From Hermatobates lingyangjiaoensis (taxonomy: Eukaryota > Arthropoda > Insecta > Hemiptera > Hermatobatidae): a DNA stretch of 64,000 bases. The stretch is from positions 1,791,501-1,855,500 of the forward strand of contig JAPFBL010000104.1 in the NCBI GenBank assembly GCA_026182355.1. The letters are read 5' to 3'. A model generated the notes under the pieces. It did no database searches. It was not told where the DNA came from and saw only the letters and a list, made by a program, of their open reading frames with translations. Positions 33,462 to 46,262 of the stretch are shown piece by piece (position 1 is the stretch's first letter; each line of letters opens with the position of its first letter). The position numbers and the translations under genes were made by a program.

Positions 33462-35374
33462 AACGATTCAGTGTAAATTATAGTTATACAGTAAATAGAT
33501 ATACATACTTGCAGTCTTTAATTTACGGCTTAATCATCATTAAGAGAGAAGGGGTTAGGACATCAAGTCTACCAGGGAAGCATTGATTGGTGACCAACAG
33601 TGTTATCACACGCGTTTCTGGTTCAAGAGAAATGGGAAAAATGAATTAAGAATACGTGAAAAATTGAGAAAAATAATAATATTAAACAATATGGTGCTGT
33701 CAAAAATAAATAATAGCGCAAAGGACAGAAAAAAATAATTATTAACAATCGTTAAGAATAAAATATGTTAAAATTAATAAAATGTTAAACTTATTGTTTA
33801 TTATAATTATTATTTTTTGGAGTATTTCAGTTATTCTTCATTTATTTTTACTTTTATTTTTCTTACTTCTCTTGAACTGGACATGTGTGTGACAACACTG
33901 TTGGTCTTCGACCGTCGCTTTTCTCTCTTGCAGTCACGATATCATCTTTCATGATGACGGTTAAACCAAAAATTGCTGGCTATAAGTGAGTGTGACTACT
34001 TACTGTTTACTTATCGTTTACTCTGAAACTTTGTTGTCCCTTTTCGATCGTTTTCTTGATGATTATATATGAAGTCAAAGAAACATACATACAGAAGAGC
34101 AAAAAGATTAACTACTGTAATTCTACTTCGTCACCAAGACAAGCAAATACTATTTACTAAAAAGGACCATGAATATACTACTAAAGGAGAATATGTTATA
34201 TGTAATTATTTGTTTGGCACCACACTGAAACTCGTTAAAAACTGTCAGTCATTAGTTCAACAAAATTGTTTCTTTTCCACTTCATGTAATATTTACGTAT
34301 TGTGCTTCTGTGAACACGATAAACCCTTTAGATATTGACATTATCCAGCATAATAACACATTCACTATCTCGGTCCATATTTACCAACCATCTCTTAACA
34401 ATCTAAATTACAACAGTTGTCATCCACCCCATACCAAAAGAGTTATTCCTCGACCTCTTTCCATTCGGTTCTTCTAACTTTGCAATAATCCATCCAGCCT
34501 CGAAATACAAATATTGCTTTAAAGCAAAACTCTAATGGTTTTTGGTTGCACTTCGAAGATTACAGCAAGCCATATTGTAACAGTACATGCCCTCTATTCA
34601 ACAATTAAAGAGAAGTCGTTGTGATTTTGTTTTCCTCATGACTGATTATTTCCTTGGAGTTGGAAGTAGAGTAATAGATATTTTATCTCTTTTTGTTCTC
34701 ATCCTCATCAAATTGCTCACTTTTTAATGAACTTCTCCAATACTTCCCAAGCTTGGCAATGTACTCTCTAAGAGTAAATTTTACTCTGACAGAGCTGTTA
34801 AATTCACTCCGATTGAAGTGAAGTATAGAGGTATGCAACGGTATGAACGTCGTGGTTATCTGACCTCATCCATAATCAATCCGGTTATATCTTTTATTTC
34901 TTGTTTTATTCATAACGGTTTTCACATACATAATTCTTCTGCCTAAACATCTACTAACTGTGTCTGATACAAGCAGTGGGATTCAATGTGATCGTACTCA
35001 ATGTGATTCTATTGTGATGGAGCAGTCACTATGCTAAGCCTACATATGAACTTGGCCATTCATTGGCCATTGGTCAGTCGAGATTGCACACAACCTGCTA
35101 CTATAATGCCAGTTCACATAGTCACAGTTTTTATGAATATTTTAATGTTTAAATACCGGTTTTGATTTAGCTCATCTAAGCCCTTTAGGCTATATCACTT
35201 GAATCAAGACAGGTTGACGTCAAAAAACGTGTAGTCTTTTAGTCACCCTCGGTCAAACAAACAACCCAGGATGTCTAAGGTGGACCTCGCGGATGCGAGC
35301 ACACGTTACTACGTCGTGCATAACCCTAACCAATCAATAGAAGATTTTACTTTGATTGATTGATTGATTCTACA
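33462..35374. other. AT-rich DNA, no gene recognised
   Basis: The frame at 34069-34338 has no recognisable domain. Sequence near 34960-35090 is less AT-rich but closed in all frames. Confidence 0.5.
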
Positions 35375-35530
35375 ATAACGCTCTAAATTTTATCTAACTC
35401 AATCATATTTTGAGTAGCGATGAAGTACCTGATATGACCGACGATTCAACGTACTCTCTGAATGACTACTTGCTCAGATCTACCAGTCCAGAAGCGATAA
35501 CGTTCGCACTTGGCTACCCTGGCTCCTAAT
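35375..35530 (-). repeat. tRNA-derived SINE, 5' part, antisense copy
   Basis: Reading the minus strand gives AGGAGCCAGGGTAGCCAAG, then GCGAACGTTATCGCTTCTGG, CTGGTAGATCTGAGCAAG and a decayed body with TCAGGTACTTCATCG and TGAGTTAGATAAAATTTAG. These are the tRNA-like head and body of the SINE family, heavily mutated. Confidence 0.65.
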
Positions 35531-36938
35531 TAGAACTGAAATTTAATGTTGATCATATCTTGCGCAATTTTTTACGAAAATTTTTTTACGTAAATTTTTA
35601 AAAAATATTTGTAATAATATATTTATTAAAAATCATTATTTTAATTTGATAAATATTCGTTGTCCGCTTCTTTTTCTTCAGGTATTCCGAGTACATTTTT
35701 CTTGTTTACACTTTTAAAGTAAACTGTAATGCAGTAGAAAGTATAGCTGAAACTGTGATATTCTGATAGTGAAGAAATATTTTCATTTACTAAGTTTTCA
35801 TTTATTATTAATAACATAGTTAACTCTCAGTCTTAAATATAGAAGGGTGTTGAAAACTTCTTTTCAAAAATTGTATGATAAAAATTGATAAGTTAAATAA
35901 TTAAAATAAAAAAAACTTTAAAATAAGCATTATTGATTTAAATAATTATTGAATATAAAATGAAATAGTTGTTGTTAATAATTTAGTTTCAATAATATTT
36001 TATTTATTAACAGTTTTTTATTACTTTCTTTCAATGATAAGGACAAGCGATGGAGACAATCTACAAGGAGCAAAATTGAAAATTGAAAATAATAAAAATA
36101 AGTTTCCTATTTTTTCAATATTCAAGATATCTTTGTATTTTGTGGGGAACAAAATTACCAAATTGAAATTTCTGCGAATGAGAATTAGTGTTAATTTAAT
36201 GTTTCCTTATGAAACGTACATCATGAGTGTTGCTGATATTGGATAATATTGAGGGTATTTTTTTTTTTGTAGTCAAATTGTTGGGACACTAGAGTGTTAA
36301 TAATACTAAGGACTCACTGGAGCCAGAGTCTATGCTGCCAAGGAGTTTGATGGAATTCTTGAACCGCAATTTCTTCATGATGGAAGGGTTTTTGAGGCGG
36401 CACTAAAGAAAGACAGCATGGATGGATCACGACGAGAGCTCCACCGTGCGTCTTGGAGCCACAACAAGGACTAGGGGCCCATCCGGTCATTGGCAATGGT
36501 TACGTCCGCCGAACTCAGCCAAAATTGCCACCAATTCAACTGTCGCATAATGATGCCTCCATTCATACTGAGAACAATACTCTCCGACCTCTTTCAGCCA
36601 CTGCTTTCACATTATTTTTGTTACCCCAAAACATACGCTGCATTTAATGCATGTTGACCACCTCAGTATTAAACTCAATTCTAACTATAGACCGGTCGAT
36701 CATGAGAATAATTTATAGCCCTTAATTTGCAAATTCCGTAATTCAAATTAACATATAAAATTCACTATAAGACAATTTTTATGTTATCGCCAAAATATCA
36801 AACTATTTAGAATTAATAGTTTATCAGAATGAAAATGTTGTCCAAGTAAAAATTTCTACCAAATATGGAAAATTATTTGCTAAAAAAATGTTCGTCTCAT
36901 CATGTAATATTTCCGTCAAAGAATATGGTTCTTTTATA
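35531..36938. other. AT-rich DNA with a GC-richer patch of unknown nature
   Basis: 36310-36660 is noticeably richer in G+C and has short open frames on both strands, but I do not recognise a protein. It may be an old transposon or retrocopy fragment. Confidence 0.4.
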
Positions 36939-37440
36939 CTGTACGAGGTGTATAAATAAAGTAGTGAGACTGGCAACGTCGCTTTCGATCTGGCAACGCT
37001 GGAGACGCGTGGCCTTGAGTAGCGTCAGGTGCACGTGTGATGCGCCTCCAGTATGAATCTGAACTCGCCACAGTCATTTGTTTGTCCGTAGCGTTGGTTT
37101 TCGTGAAATGGTTTTTTCTTGAGCGTTTTAAAAATGAGTGACCTCAAAGTTGAGCAGCGGTGTGCAATCAAATTTTGCTTCAGACTTGGACATAATGCAA
37201 CCGAAACCGGCCTATGGAGAACGTGTTTTATCAAGGGCACAGGTTTTTCGGTGGTTTAAGGAATTTTCAGAAGGAAGAGAGTCGATTGAAGATGAACCAC
37301 GAAGCGGAAGGCCTTCAAGTGCAAACACCGATGAAAATGTCAACAGAGTACAGAACCTTGTGCGTTCAGATCGTATGTCTAAGTTTCGTTTATATATGAA
37401 TTTGATTCATCAAAGATTGTGTACAGTAGAGTGGTAACAA
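36939..37440 (+). mobile_element. mariner element, 5' half only
   Basis: It starts with TA then CGAGGTGTATAAATAAAGTA and the same UTR as the minus-strand copy at 21121-22013. The transposase begins at about 37134. Similarity ends near 37375 inside the N-terminal domain, so the catalytic domain and the 3' inverted repeat are missing. Confidence 0.9.
37134..37437 (+). pseudogene. mariner transposase N-terminal fragment
   Basis: The MSDLKVEQRCAIKFCFRLGH start is followed by a deletion in the helix-turn-helix (FEKLQEA lost), which shifts frame. The frame from 37138 then gives YGERVLSRAQVFRWFKEF, EDEPRSGRPS and VQNLVRSDR. The last 20 or so residues are not mariner. No catalytic Asp is present. 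The fragment retains exactly the piece deleted from the copy at 21.6 kb. Confidence 0.88.
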
Positions 37441-37454
37441 AATTTTGGATTCAA

Positions 37455-37477
37455 AACACACACACACACACACACAG

Positions 37478-37537
<60 letters not shown>

Positions 37538-37538
37538 C
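37455..37538. repeat. (CA)n followed by (TA)n
   Basis: CA units at about 37455-37497 pass straight into TA units to 37538, directly abutting the PLE-like terminal repeat at 37537. Confidence 0.95.
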
Positions 37539-37688
37539 TTCGAATAAAATGAAAGGTCCGTCTGGACAATAAACACTTTAACACATAGAAAAGAACACAG
37601 AAAGACACTACAGAACTCACTTCGATATTTCGACATCCGTCGTCATCGGGAAGAAGTGCGAAGTACTCGCGTTGAGAAGCAAACTGCT
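37537..37688 (+). repeat. third PLE-like terminal repeat family, copy 2
   Basis: ACTTCGAATAAAATGAAAGG through GAAGCAAACTGCT, nearly identical to 39864-40016. (TA)n lies on both sides. The minus strand carries CCGATGACGACGGATGTC followed by GAAATATC, discussed as a ribozyme candidate. Confidence 0.8.
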
Positions 37689-37714
37689 ATATATATATAT
37701 AAACACAGACATCA

Positions 37715-37815
37715 TCGAAACAACCAAAAAGGAACTTAGGAGCATCAAAATATGTAAACCTTGAGATCGGTTTTTTCATGATCACTATGCTTTATCGTAA
37801 AGTAAAAATATATAT
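37715..37815 (-). repeat. fragment of the dispersed TG-tract repeat
   Basis: On the minus strand, TTTACTTTACGATAAAGCAT, GTGATCATGAAAAAACCGAT and CGATGATGTCTGTG parallel the start of the copy at 4605. Confidence 0.55.
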
Positions 37816-38430
37816 TAAACCTGTATTGCGTTGACTTGAAAATTTAATTCATTTGCTAGAATGTAACTCTTGTGAGTAAGAACACTATGTGTCTGAAACG
37901 TGTTTTTTTCAATATAACTTCATAATAGAGAAACTTCCTTTATAATTCTAAAGAATAATTGTGAATGTTGTGTATTCATGTTATATTACGAATAATAACT
38001 ATTTACTCTATTCTGAAATCTAAATTGTTATTAAATTCTACAATAACTACATAACAATAAAAAACAACTACTTCACTCAGCCATATCATTTGTTTTTTAT
38101 TCTGCTTGTTGAGAAGTTTTCGTTAGTATGTTCGCTGCCTTAGCATTAGATACGAAAAAGAAGTGACTCATTTCCTTAAACAAATATTTTTAAACTTACT
38201 AAAAAGAAAAGTTCTTAGCTATTTATGACACCCATTACAATTCTGTTACCACTGTTGGAATGAACGAACCAACAGTGAGGCATACGGTGTATTTGTCGCT
38301 ATTGTAAAGCAGAGGTCCTTAAATTAGTAACTTCGAATAAACGCACCTAATATATTTCATAAATTAACTAGAATTGGTGTATTATGCACCTGCTCTCGAC
38401 AGTATTAGTAATAAGAGAGCAGTAAGCATA
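37816..38430. other. AT-rich DNA, no gene seen
   Basis: No exon or repeat end was recognised before the hAT element. Confidence 0.5.
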
Positions 38431-39149
38431 CCATAAGGCAACAGTTCCCAAAGTGGGTTCCGCGGAACCCAGGAGTTCCTTAACGGACTGTCTGGGGTTC
38501 CGTGAAAAACATTTGGTAAAAATATTTTTCCAATAAAATTCCTATAATTTTTTTTGTGGGTATGGATTTATTCTATATTTCTTGTGAATTATGAAACCGA
38601 ATAATGTTTATATCTACATATACCCATAAGTAGAAGTGGTCAGAATTTGATTCATATTTAAGATGAATCACTAGTAAGTTTTTGGAACTATCTGATTTCC
38701 GAATTTCCTGCTATTGCAAAAGTAGCACTTCACACATTGCTGCCATTCACACTACCTACTTATGTGAAAAGTGGATTTTCTTTTAAAACTGCCATAGAAA
38801 CCAAATACCAAAGTAGACTTAATGCTGGGGCTAACTTGAGAATCGAACTGTCAACTATAAAGCCAAAAATGATTACAAAACAAACTGTGTGTTAAATTGC
38901 TAGTAATTCTGTTTTATGTGATTAAAATTAAAATGAAAATCTTTTAGTTTTGAGTTTTTATTTGAAAAATACACATTGCAGTAATATTACTTTTTTAATT
39001 GTTTTGAACATACATACTATTTAAAAAGTCATATGAAAATCTTTATATTATGATTGTATGAAATCATTAGAATCCGGTGTTCCCGAGAAAGTTAATGAAG
39101 CCAAAAAGGGTTCCGCGTCGAAAAAAGTTTGAAAAACTCTGCCATAAGG
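38431..39149 (+). mobile_element. hAT-superfamily transposon remnant with 8-bp target-site duplication
   Basis: CCATAAGG at 38431-38438 is repeated at 39142-39149, an exact 8-bp duplication as hAT elements make. Between them the ends are CAACAGTTCCCAAAG and, inverted, CAGAGTTTTTCAAACTT. GGGTTCCGCGGAACCC near the left end and GGGTTCCGCG near the right end are subterminal repeats. At 703 bp most of the transposase is gone. Confidence 0.88.
38680..38873 (+). pseudogene. hAT transposase, C-terminal dimerisation region
   Basis: A 64-codon uninterrupted stretch reads FWNYLISEFPAIAKVALHTL, then LPFTLPTYVKSGFSFKT and KYQSRLNAGANLRIEL, matching the layout of the hAT C-terminal dimerisation domain (FW, YP.IA, LPF..TY..E.GFS, K..RL....LR..L). 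No start codon or upstream catalytic domain remains. Confidence 0.85.
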
Positions 39150-39863
39150 GAATTTATTTTAAATTGCTACATTTTACAATAAGTTTAGATACATGTATTT
39201 AATGTACACAATTAACCTATGCATAGTATATAATGCATACATTTTAGTGATGTTGAACTAACAATAAACTTGTTATACAATGAAATCATGGTTCGTGGAT
39301 TTAAAGATAGTTTGACACAGAAAATAGTAATATTTCTGTAGTTATGATGTCTTGGTGAGGAATAATTTTGATTTAGTGAATGGTGGAAATGATTTATAGG
39401 TAGAGTCACTGTGTAAAATATTTTCACTTAGAGCCTTCCGATTCAAGAGGACCAGTAGTGCTTTATTTCTTCTTCAGTCTTGCACTGAAGATCCACACAA
39501 ATGAAAAAAAGGATGTACACATTACCTATCATTTTAATATTATCTATCTAATTCTATTTATAATCATTTATATAATATCTTATAGATACCAATAAGAATT
39601 ACATATTTTTGCATAATAAATAAATCGAACATCCACACAAATACAGGCATGTAGGAACATTTAGAGCAGTACAAAGATAAAGTATGGCTTATTTTTGATT
39701 CCCCACTAATTTATGCCATACTCGTAGGTATTCATAATTCCGCGGTTGCCAATAGCGTCAACCATCAAAGCAAACGGAATATTGTTTATTTTTGATTAGT
39801 TAGCAGGAATTGATATGTTCAACATGACTATGATGCCTGATCCTTAATTCATAATATATATAT
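39150..39863. other. AT-rich DNA, no gene seen
   Basis: Closed in most frames; nothing recognised. Confidence 0.5.
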
Positions 39864-40038
39864 ACTTCGAATAAAATGAAAGGTCCATGTAGACAATAAA
39901 AACTTTAACACATAGAAAAGAACACAGAAAGACACTACAGAACTCACTTCGATATTTCGACATCCGTCGTCATCGGGAAGAAGTGCGAAGTACTCGCGTT
40001 GAGAAGCAAACTGCTGTGTTCTTTTCTATGTGTTAAAG

Positions 40039-40041
<3 letters not shown>
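39864..40041 (+). repeat. third PLE-like terminal repeat family, copy 3 (fold-back end)
   Basis: Matches 37537-37688. It then adds an inverted piece of its own start (GTGTTCTTTTCTATGTGTT against AACACATAGAAAAGAACAC), so the two ends fold back. A (TA)n tract follows immediately at 40042-40082. Confidence 0.8.
39943..39990 (-). ncRNA. weak hammerhead-like candidate in third repeat family
   Basis: On the minus strand: CACTTC, a short spacer, CGATGA, GAC/GTC short stem II, GAAA, palindromic ATAT, then C and GAAGTG, which pairs with the opening CACTTC. The box lacks the consensus CU before GAUGA (it reads CCGATGA) and stem II is only 3 bp. This is suggestive only. Confidence 0.25.

Positions 40042-40082
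<41 letters not shown>
40042..40082. repeat. (TA)n microsatellite
   Basis: About 20 TA units adjoining the repeat at 39864-40041. Confidence 0.95.
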
Positions 40083-40086
<4 letters not shown>

Positions 40087-43000
40087 ATAATATATGTACA
40101 AAATGTTTATATATTTTGTGATACTTTGCAAATAATACATTTAGTACAACAGGTTAAACAGGTGAACTAAAAGGATCAACAAGAATAAGACGGTAAAACC
40201 AGTACTCTGCATAAATAGATCCAAACTGTATGGATTTGAACAATTGCAAACAAAAGGTTTTTCCCTAAAATGACATGTTCTTACATATATTTGTGTGATA
40301 ACAATGAGGGGTCAAATATATAAGTCTTTTAATTTATTAAATACGAAATAACACTATCGCTACGCTTCAGCTACTTTACTAAACAACTACTTTATCATCT
40401 TGAGAGTTTTCAGTAGATACAACCGATGTAAGTCTGCATTAAATATTTATTATGATTACTTGCAGCTACAAGAAATGCGCAGTGATGTGAATTCCTAGAG
40501 CGTGGAGAGTAGAAGAGAGCGATTACGAAGGGCCTTACCTTGATTATGCACCCAGAATTACCTTGAAATCCATTTCCACCTCGACAGATCGCTCAAATTA
40601 ATATTTTCTGTTTTCTTTGACATTATGGTAAACTGATGGCTTTAAAATGTCAAATGCAATTACATTTTACATTTGAAATGATACAAAGAAAGGCATACCA
40701 GAATTCTTTTCTAGTATACAGTGTCCGAATTCAGTAGTTAACAGTACCGACCATTTCATTCCATAAGTACAAAATGATGTATTTATAAAGTACTGAACTA
40801 GTAAAAGGAAAATCGCATTATACAGTACCATGCTATCCTGGATGGCACAAGAAGCCCCGATGCATAAATACATCCTAAGTCTTCTATAGCACTTAGATGT
40901 TGGACAATGGCTTATATTCCTTCACAGGTTTAAACATAACGTCACAATCATCCACCTCAGTATCTGCGATACTCATGAAAATTTCGACCAAGGTGTCACT
41001 AAAATCTTCACAGGGCATCACGGTATCAAGTGGCCGACCTTAGCTTGGATAATTAAATCCATTGTGATCATTGCCAAATCCATTTGTACCGCATAATAGT
41101 TACAGAATGTCTTCTCAGATACGAACATAATAACTCCTCGTCACTGAAGATGCACTGTCATTTTTACTACAGATGAGGAATACCATGAATACCTGTGTTT
41201 CAATACACACAATTAGTAGGACTGTTTACAATGATTAACTCTAAAGGCATCTCCACAACAAAAGATTTATGCAATTACCAATATACCTTTGCAGTTATGA
41301 AATTATCAACTCTCTGGAGCACCTTTCTGTTTGCACTGTTTTTGAAATTTTTCATCAAGACTGCATGAAGTTACTGAAATGCCTTTTCCACGAGACAAAC
41401 TCTAAACTTTGACTGAAGATAAAAAAATTTATGTTGAATACACATTTACGAAACAACGTATTGTTTTTTTAAACAATGAAAGTCTTTATTTTTTTGCTTT
41501 ATATGATAACAATAGTTTAATTTCATTAATTTTGCTTTTACACCAATAATATATGTCATTTTTGAATAAATTGAATTACTTTGTGGGTATTTTGAAAATC
41601 AAATAATATACTTTAGTAAATCAGTTTTAGAATTGATTGCACGTTAAATTGATTTGCTGCGCCTTTGCATCCTCGATTGGTAGAGACAGTCCAGAGAATG
41701 AAAGTTAAATTGTTTTGCTCTTGTCATAAGAAATATGATGTTTTGAAAGGAGGAATCTTTGAATACATTTTACAATATCATCTTTAAAAGTAGGTAAGTG
41801 AGGAAAAATAATTTCAGAGATAAACACAGAATGATTAAATCAAAATTGTTGTAAAATGTTCCAAAACTTAGTACATCTTTCACTGATTTAATACAATTAG
41901 TATTAAATACTAATTCTGGTAATTAATACTAAATACTAATACGCGGGAACACATCATGCTGTTCCTGTACGTATTCTCTGTAATCTCTTCTAACTTATAA
42001 TTTAGCAGTTCATTCATTAAGTGAATGTTACTATTTTATTAATTTATAACATGAAACATATTCATTGGTAAATAAAATGGTATAAAGGAATAAACACTAC
42101 AATGAATATATTTAGAATTAATTGTTAAAATGGGGGTAATATCTATTTTAATCTGTTGTGCTATATACAAATAATTTCTAATCAGAAAATATAGAGCACC
42201 AATTTATAAAAAGGGTTTGTTGTTTTAAAAATTAGAGACCAGTGAACAATTGTTTGATAATTTTCTAATGCAAAAGTTGACAAATGAGAAAAGTAATAGT
42301 AAAAGTAAACATTTATTTAAATAAAAATATCATATTGATTAAGTTTTTTTTTTTGAAAAATGGTATGTGGGTGAATGAGATAACATAAGCCCTTTAAATA
42401 TAGTTTAATTTATATATATTAAAAAATCTTCATAACATTGATACCATATTTATAGAGATTCTTATGGTTTTTTGAAGTGCTACCATAATTTATTTAAGTA
42501 TCATCTTTAGTACACGATGTATACTTATGTATACGATGTATACTTATATGTAAAGAAAAAAAACAAAGTATAACGTAAAAGAGAAAATCATTTATGAGTT
42601 GCCTACTTAAATATTTACTATACACATTATACATACATACTATGTTTACTACATGTATAACGAAATGAAGAAAATTGAAGAATCGATTTAAGATTGTGAA
42701 ATTATGATTATTCGAACATTATGATTATTCAAAACTAATAGATCCAAAAAAGTTTAAATGAATAAATATTAAAAGGGTTGAGCTTAATGAATTTTATGAA
42801 ATATAAATTTGGGTCAATATTTCATTCAGTTTTTGAGTTTTAAAGTAATAGTTGAATTCAACTTATATTATGATGTGTTTGATAAACATTAATGATTAGA
42901 ATTCAGGGTAAAAACGCCAGGTATAAAAAACAATGATCTACAGATGTGCAACTAGAATGACGTGTTCATTGTGAATGGGCAGGCTTGAGCTAACCTGAAG

Positions 43001-45970
43001 GACATAGACACTTGGTGTACTCCGATTGAAGTCACTCATTGAACCATTGTTCAAAATGGTCGAATTTGAGCAGAAATTTGGCAGCCTTGTCCTCGCCATT
43101 ATTGGATCAAGCGAAATACGGTAAACATTTCAACTAGATGCCGAAACAAATGATATATCCTAAAGAAAACATTTAAAACAGTGTGACTTGCAAATATACT
43201 GTGATAGTGTTATCTAAAAAGAAAACATACTTACGTAGATGTTACATTATTAAATATTCAGGCTGACTAAAATGGATAAGAGATAACCAGGCTGCATACA
43301 GCTCTCTTTGTTCACCAAATATCACAAAAACACGACCATCTTATATTTGATAATTTTAATACCAATGAAACAGAACTAAACGTTTCAACAGTACAAATTA
43401 CAATTTTTGTCTTCGCAAGAATCTTACCTATTACCATAATTTTTTACAAATGTTCATGTAAACCAAACCATTAATTATAAAGGTCCATTTCTTTTTTTCA
43501 ATTTTTATGTGGTATAAACTTTTTCACAATTATGCCTTTCATAACAGTAAACCACAATTATAACAATACAACTAAAGATGACTGTGGTAACTAAAACGGA
43601 AAAGCAATAAAGAGAATCGAAAGAAATGGTTGTAAATTTAACGATTTTCTAATAAATTAAGTAAATTAAAATACTATCTTTTGTAATGAAAATTTAAATA
43701 TTTCCCACAGCGACCAACTTTTTCTACTAATTCATTTCATATATCATCTTAAGTTTAAAGGAAATAATACACAGAAATAGAAATATGATGCTTTAAACTG
43801 CTGGTTGCAGATGCTTTTGTAATCATTAATTGTGATAGAAATCATCATTGAATGTGATAGGCGTTAAACGGTCCCACATAAGCGGCGATGTACGGTCTTG
43901 TTAGAGCTAGATCACAGAAGAGAACGTATAAAATAAAGTGCATCAAATAATATTCTCTTGAAACAAGTAGGGGGCAAATTATGCAATTTCAAGACCAAAA
44001 GTGCCTGATTGAATTTGATTGTTATACTATATACGCATACGGTTCAATATTGTTACGTTTTGCCAAAAACTAGATTATCTCGGTACTCCTCAGGAATATT
44101 CTCTGTCTGAATGAATAAAACCAAGCTTTCAGAATATATTACCAAAGAGATTTGTTAAGTATTTTTTTAAAAATAAAAATTAACACATTATATAAAGAAA
44201 AAGGTAAATGTAAGTTTGATTTATTCATCTATGACAACTATAATGTAACAGTGAATACCAGTGGCAGGCAACATGCCGGCTCAGTTTACATTTAAACTGA
44301 CTTGACTGAATAGACTCAGGCCTTGTGTAGAGTAACGTCTTGTGGGGTTAAAAATGAGATGTTAGTTCTGTACATTCGAAGAACGTAGAAATGGATCGCT
44401 TTCGTTATATAGAAGATTTTATCGTAAGCTATTTTATACTGCCGACAAAATGTACTGGTCTAGTTAACCATATGTGGCCCAGTCAGATGTAGAACACCTT
44501 TAGGCTGCTGATAGGAGCTACTGCTGAACAATAAACTCGGAAAATTGTATTAGTGTCATCGTTTTGTTTTCTAGGGAGATATGATATATAAAAATGACAG
44601 CTCCAATGTTTTTGTTTGTAAGATTATAGTTTTTATTTTGTTACTGTTGCGAGAATCAATCATATAAAATGCAGACGTCTAGTTGGTGAAAATTGTAAAG
44701 TGACTCAATTGTAATACCTCAACTTTCTTACTGATTCAATTATAACTTAAGCTTCTTCTTCCATAACACTATACTTCTTCTCAATATTTTTCACAACTCC
44801 CATAATTGAAGTCTACCACTCACCCTGACTCACGGCTCATTGTGATAAATTTATATATATATATATGTACAGAATGCCCAAAACTGTTTGTAATTTAAAT
44901 TAAAAATTATAAAATATTTATTTCAAAACATTTTCTAGAACATTCTCTGACATATAATATTCTATAGAATATTAATAGAAACAACTTGAGCAATAAAGGA
45001 CAAATTATTTCCACCTTCTTATTGACACTTTCGTTGTTCAAAAACTGCATAAAGAAACCCTAAATCTTGACTACTGTGTTGCAAAAAAGAGATATAGACA
45101 ATATTTGGCACACCTATTAAACGTTGTCACCTTTATCTATAATGTGATAATATTGAGAAAAAAATGTAAAATCCGTTTCAATAATGATTAAGTTTATCTT
45201 TTTACAAACAGTTTTAAAACTGTTTAAAAAAAAAACTAATTATAAAACTAGTAAATTAAATTATTTAAAAATCTTTAGCTCCAGATTAATGAAAACCAAT
45301 TATTTTTAATCAGGATTAAAAGCAAAATGAAGTTTTCTCTAAGGGAATCAACAGATAACTAAGCTAATTGACTTTTTTACGTTGAGGTTTCAACAATGAA
45401 TTGACTCTGATGCAAGTTTGAGAAAATAAATTAAATTATATTGAACGTTAGAAGTAATATCCGACAAATCCTTTTCCCGAATACTTAACAAAATACTTTA
45501 TTTTTTACTTTTAACTTGTAAGACTAACTTCATTTAAGGCATGAGATATTTATTATTTAATTTAGTTGTACTCATTGTCTTTCTTCATTAAGTTCATCCA
45601 AAATTAAAAATATTATAATATACAGAAGATTATATAAGATGAAGTTTTGTAAAACATTACCTCTTTAGAATCACTGAAGACCTGCAATGTATTGTATCTG
45701 CAATGTACATCTGAGATAGCGTACCAGTGGTTCTGTGGTATCCCACATTCCTCACTGAAAGCCAATTGAGAGACATACTTCAAATTTGAGCATTACAATT
45801 TGAATCCTTTTCCCCTTTTAGCGATTGACTTTCAAATGAATTGACATTTTTCTTCAAATAATATTTAGATTTTTAAATCAATACGGTCAAATTTTTGAAG
45901 CATTGGTCATCCATCAGAAGAATAAAAAAATGTGACGTTTTTATATATGTTTATTCAGTTCAGATTAGGT
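40083..45970. other. long AT-rich stretch without a recognised gene
   Basis: There is no transposon that I can name. Two plus-strand spots look a little like first exons. At 43054-43122, an ATGGTCGAATTTGAG start stays open for 21 codons and ends before GTAAAC. At 44391-44423, ATGGATCGCTTTCG stays open to GTAAGC. Both are too short to call. 40450-41420 is less AT-rich but closed in all frames. A short (TA)n lies near 44850-44866. Confidence 0.45.
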
Positions 45971-46029
45971 TATAGCAGCTATCTCAAGGAGAACAGTCAT
46001 AGTCCAAATATTGGTGCCTCGTAATAATT

Positions 46030-46262
46030 CGTGAAGGAGGTGAATAAATTTGAGTACGTAGTCCCTCGGAGGGGACGTTAGCCGTCGGTCCTGAGCCTGT
46101 ACGATGTCAGGAACTTGTTAAAGATTCCTATTCGAAATGTACTTAGGTTAGGCAAAATTTAGGACCCCCAATGTAGAATCTGTAGAATCACAGATTAAAC
46201 AAAAAGAAGCTAAATGGCTGACGTTATCACCCTCTAGGGGGTTGTTTTACACAATGAAAAAA
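46030..46262 (+). repeat. tRNA-derived SINE, copy 5 (head lost)
   Basis: The body GGAGGTGAATAAATTTGAG, GGACGTTAGCCGTCGGTCC and TTGTTAAAGATTCCTA, with the tail type of copy 1 (GCTGACGTTATCACCCTCTAGG). The tRNA-like promoter head is missing or unrecognisable. Confidence 0.82.

Noticed and set aside
36310..36660. GC-richer patch with short frames on both strands
   Set aside because: No conserved motif, splice signal or repeat boundary that I can name; left as unknown rather than called a gene.
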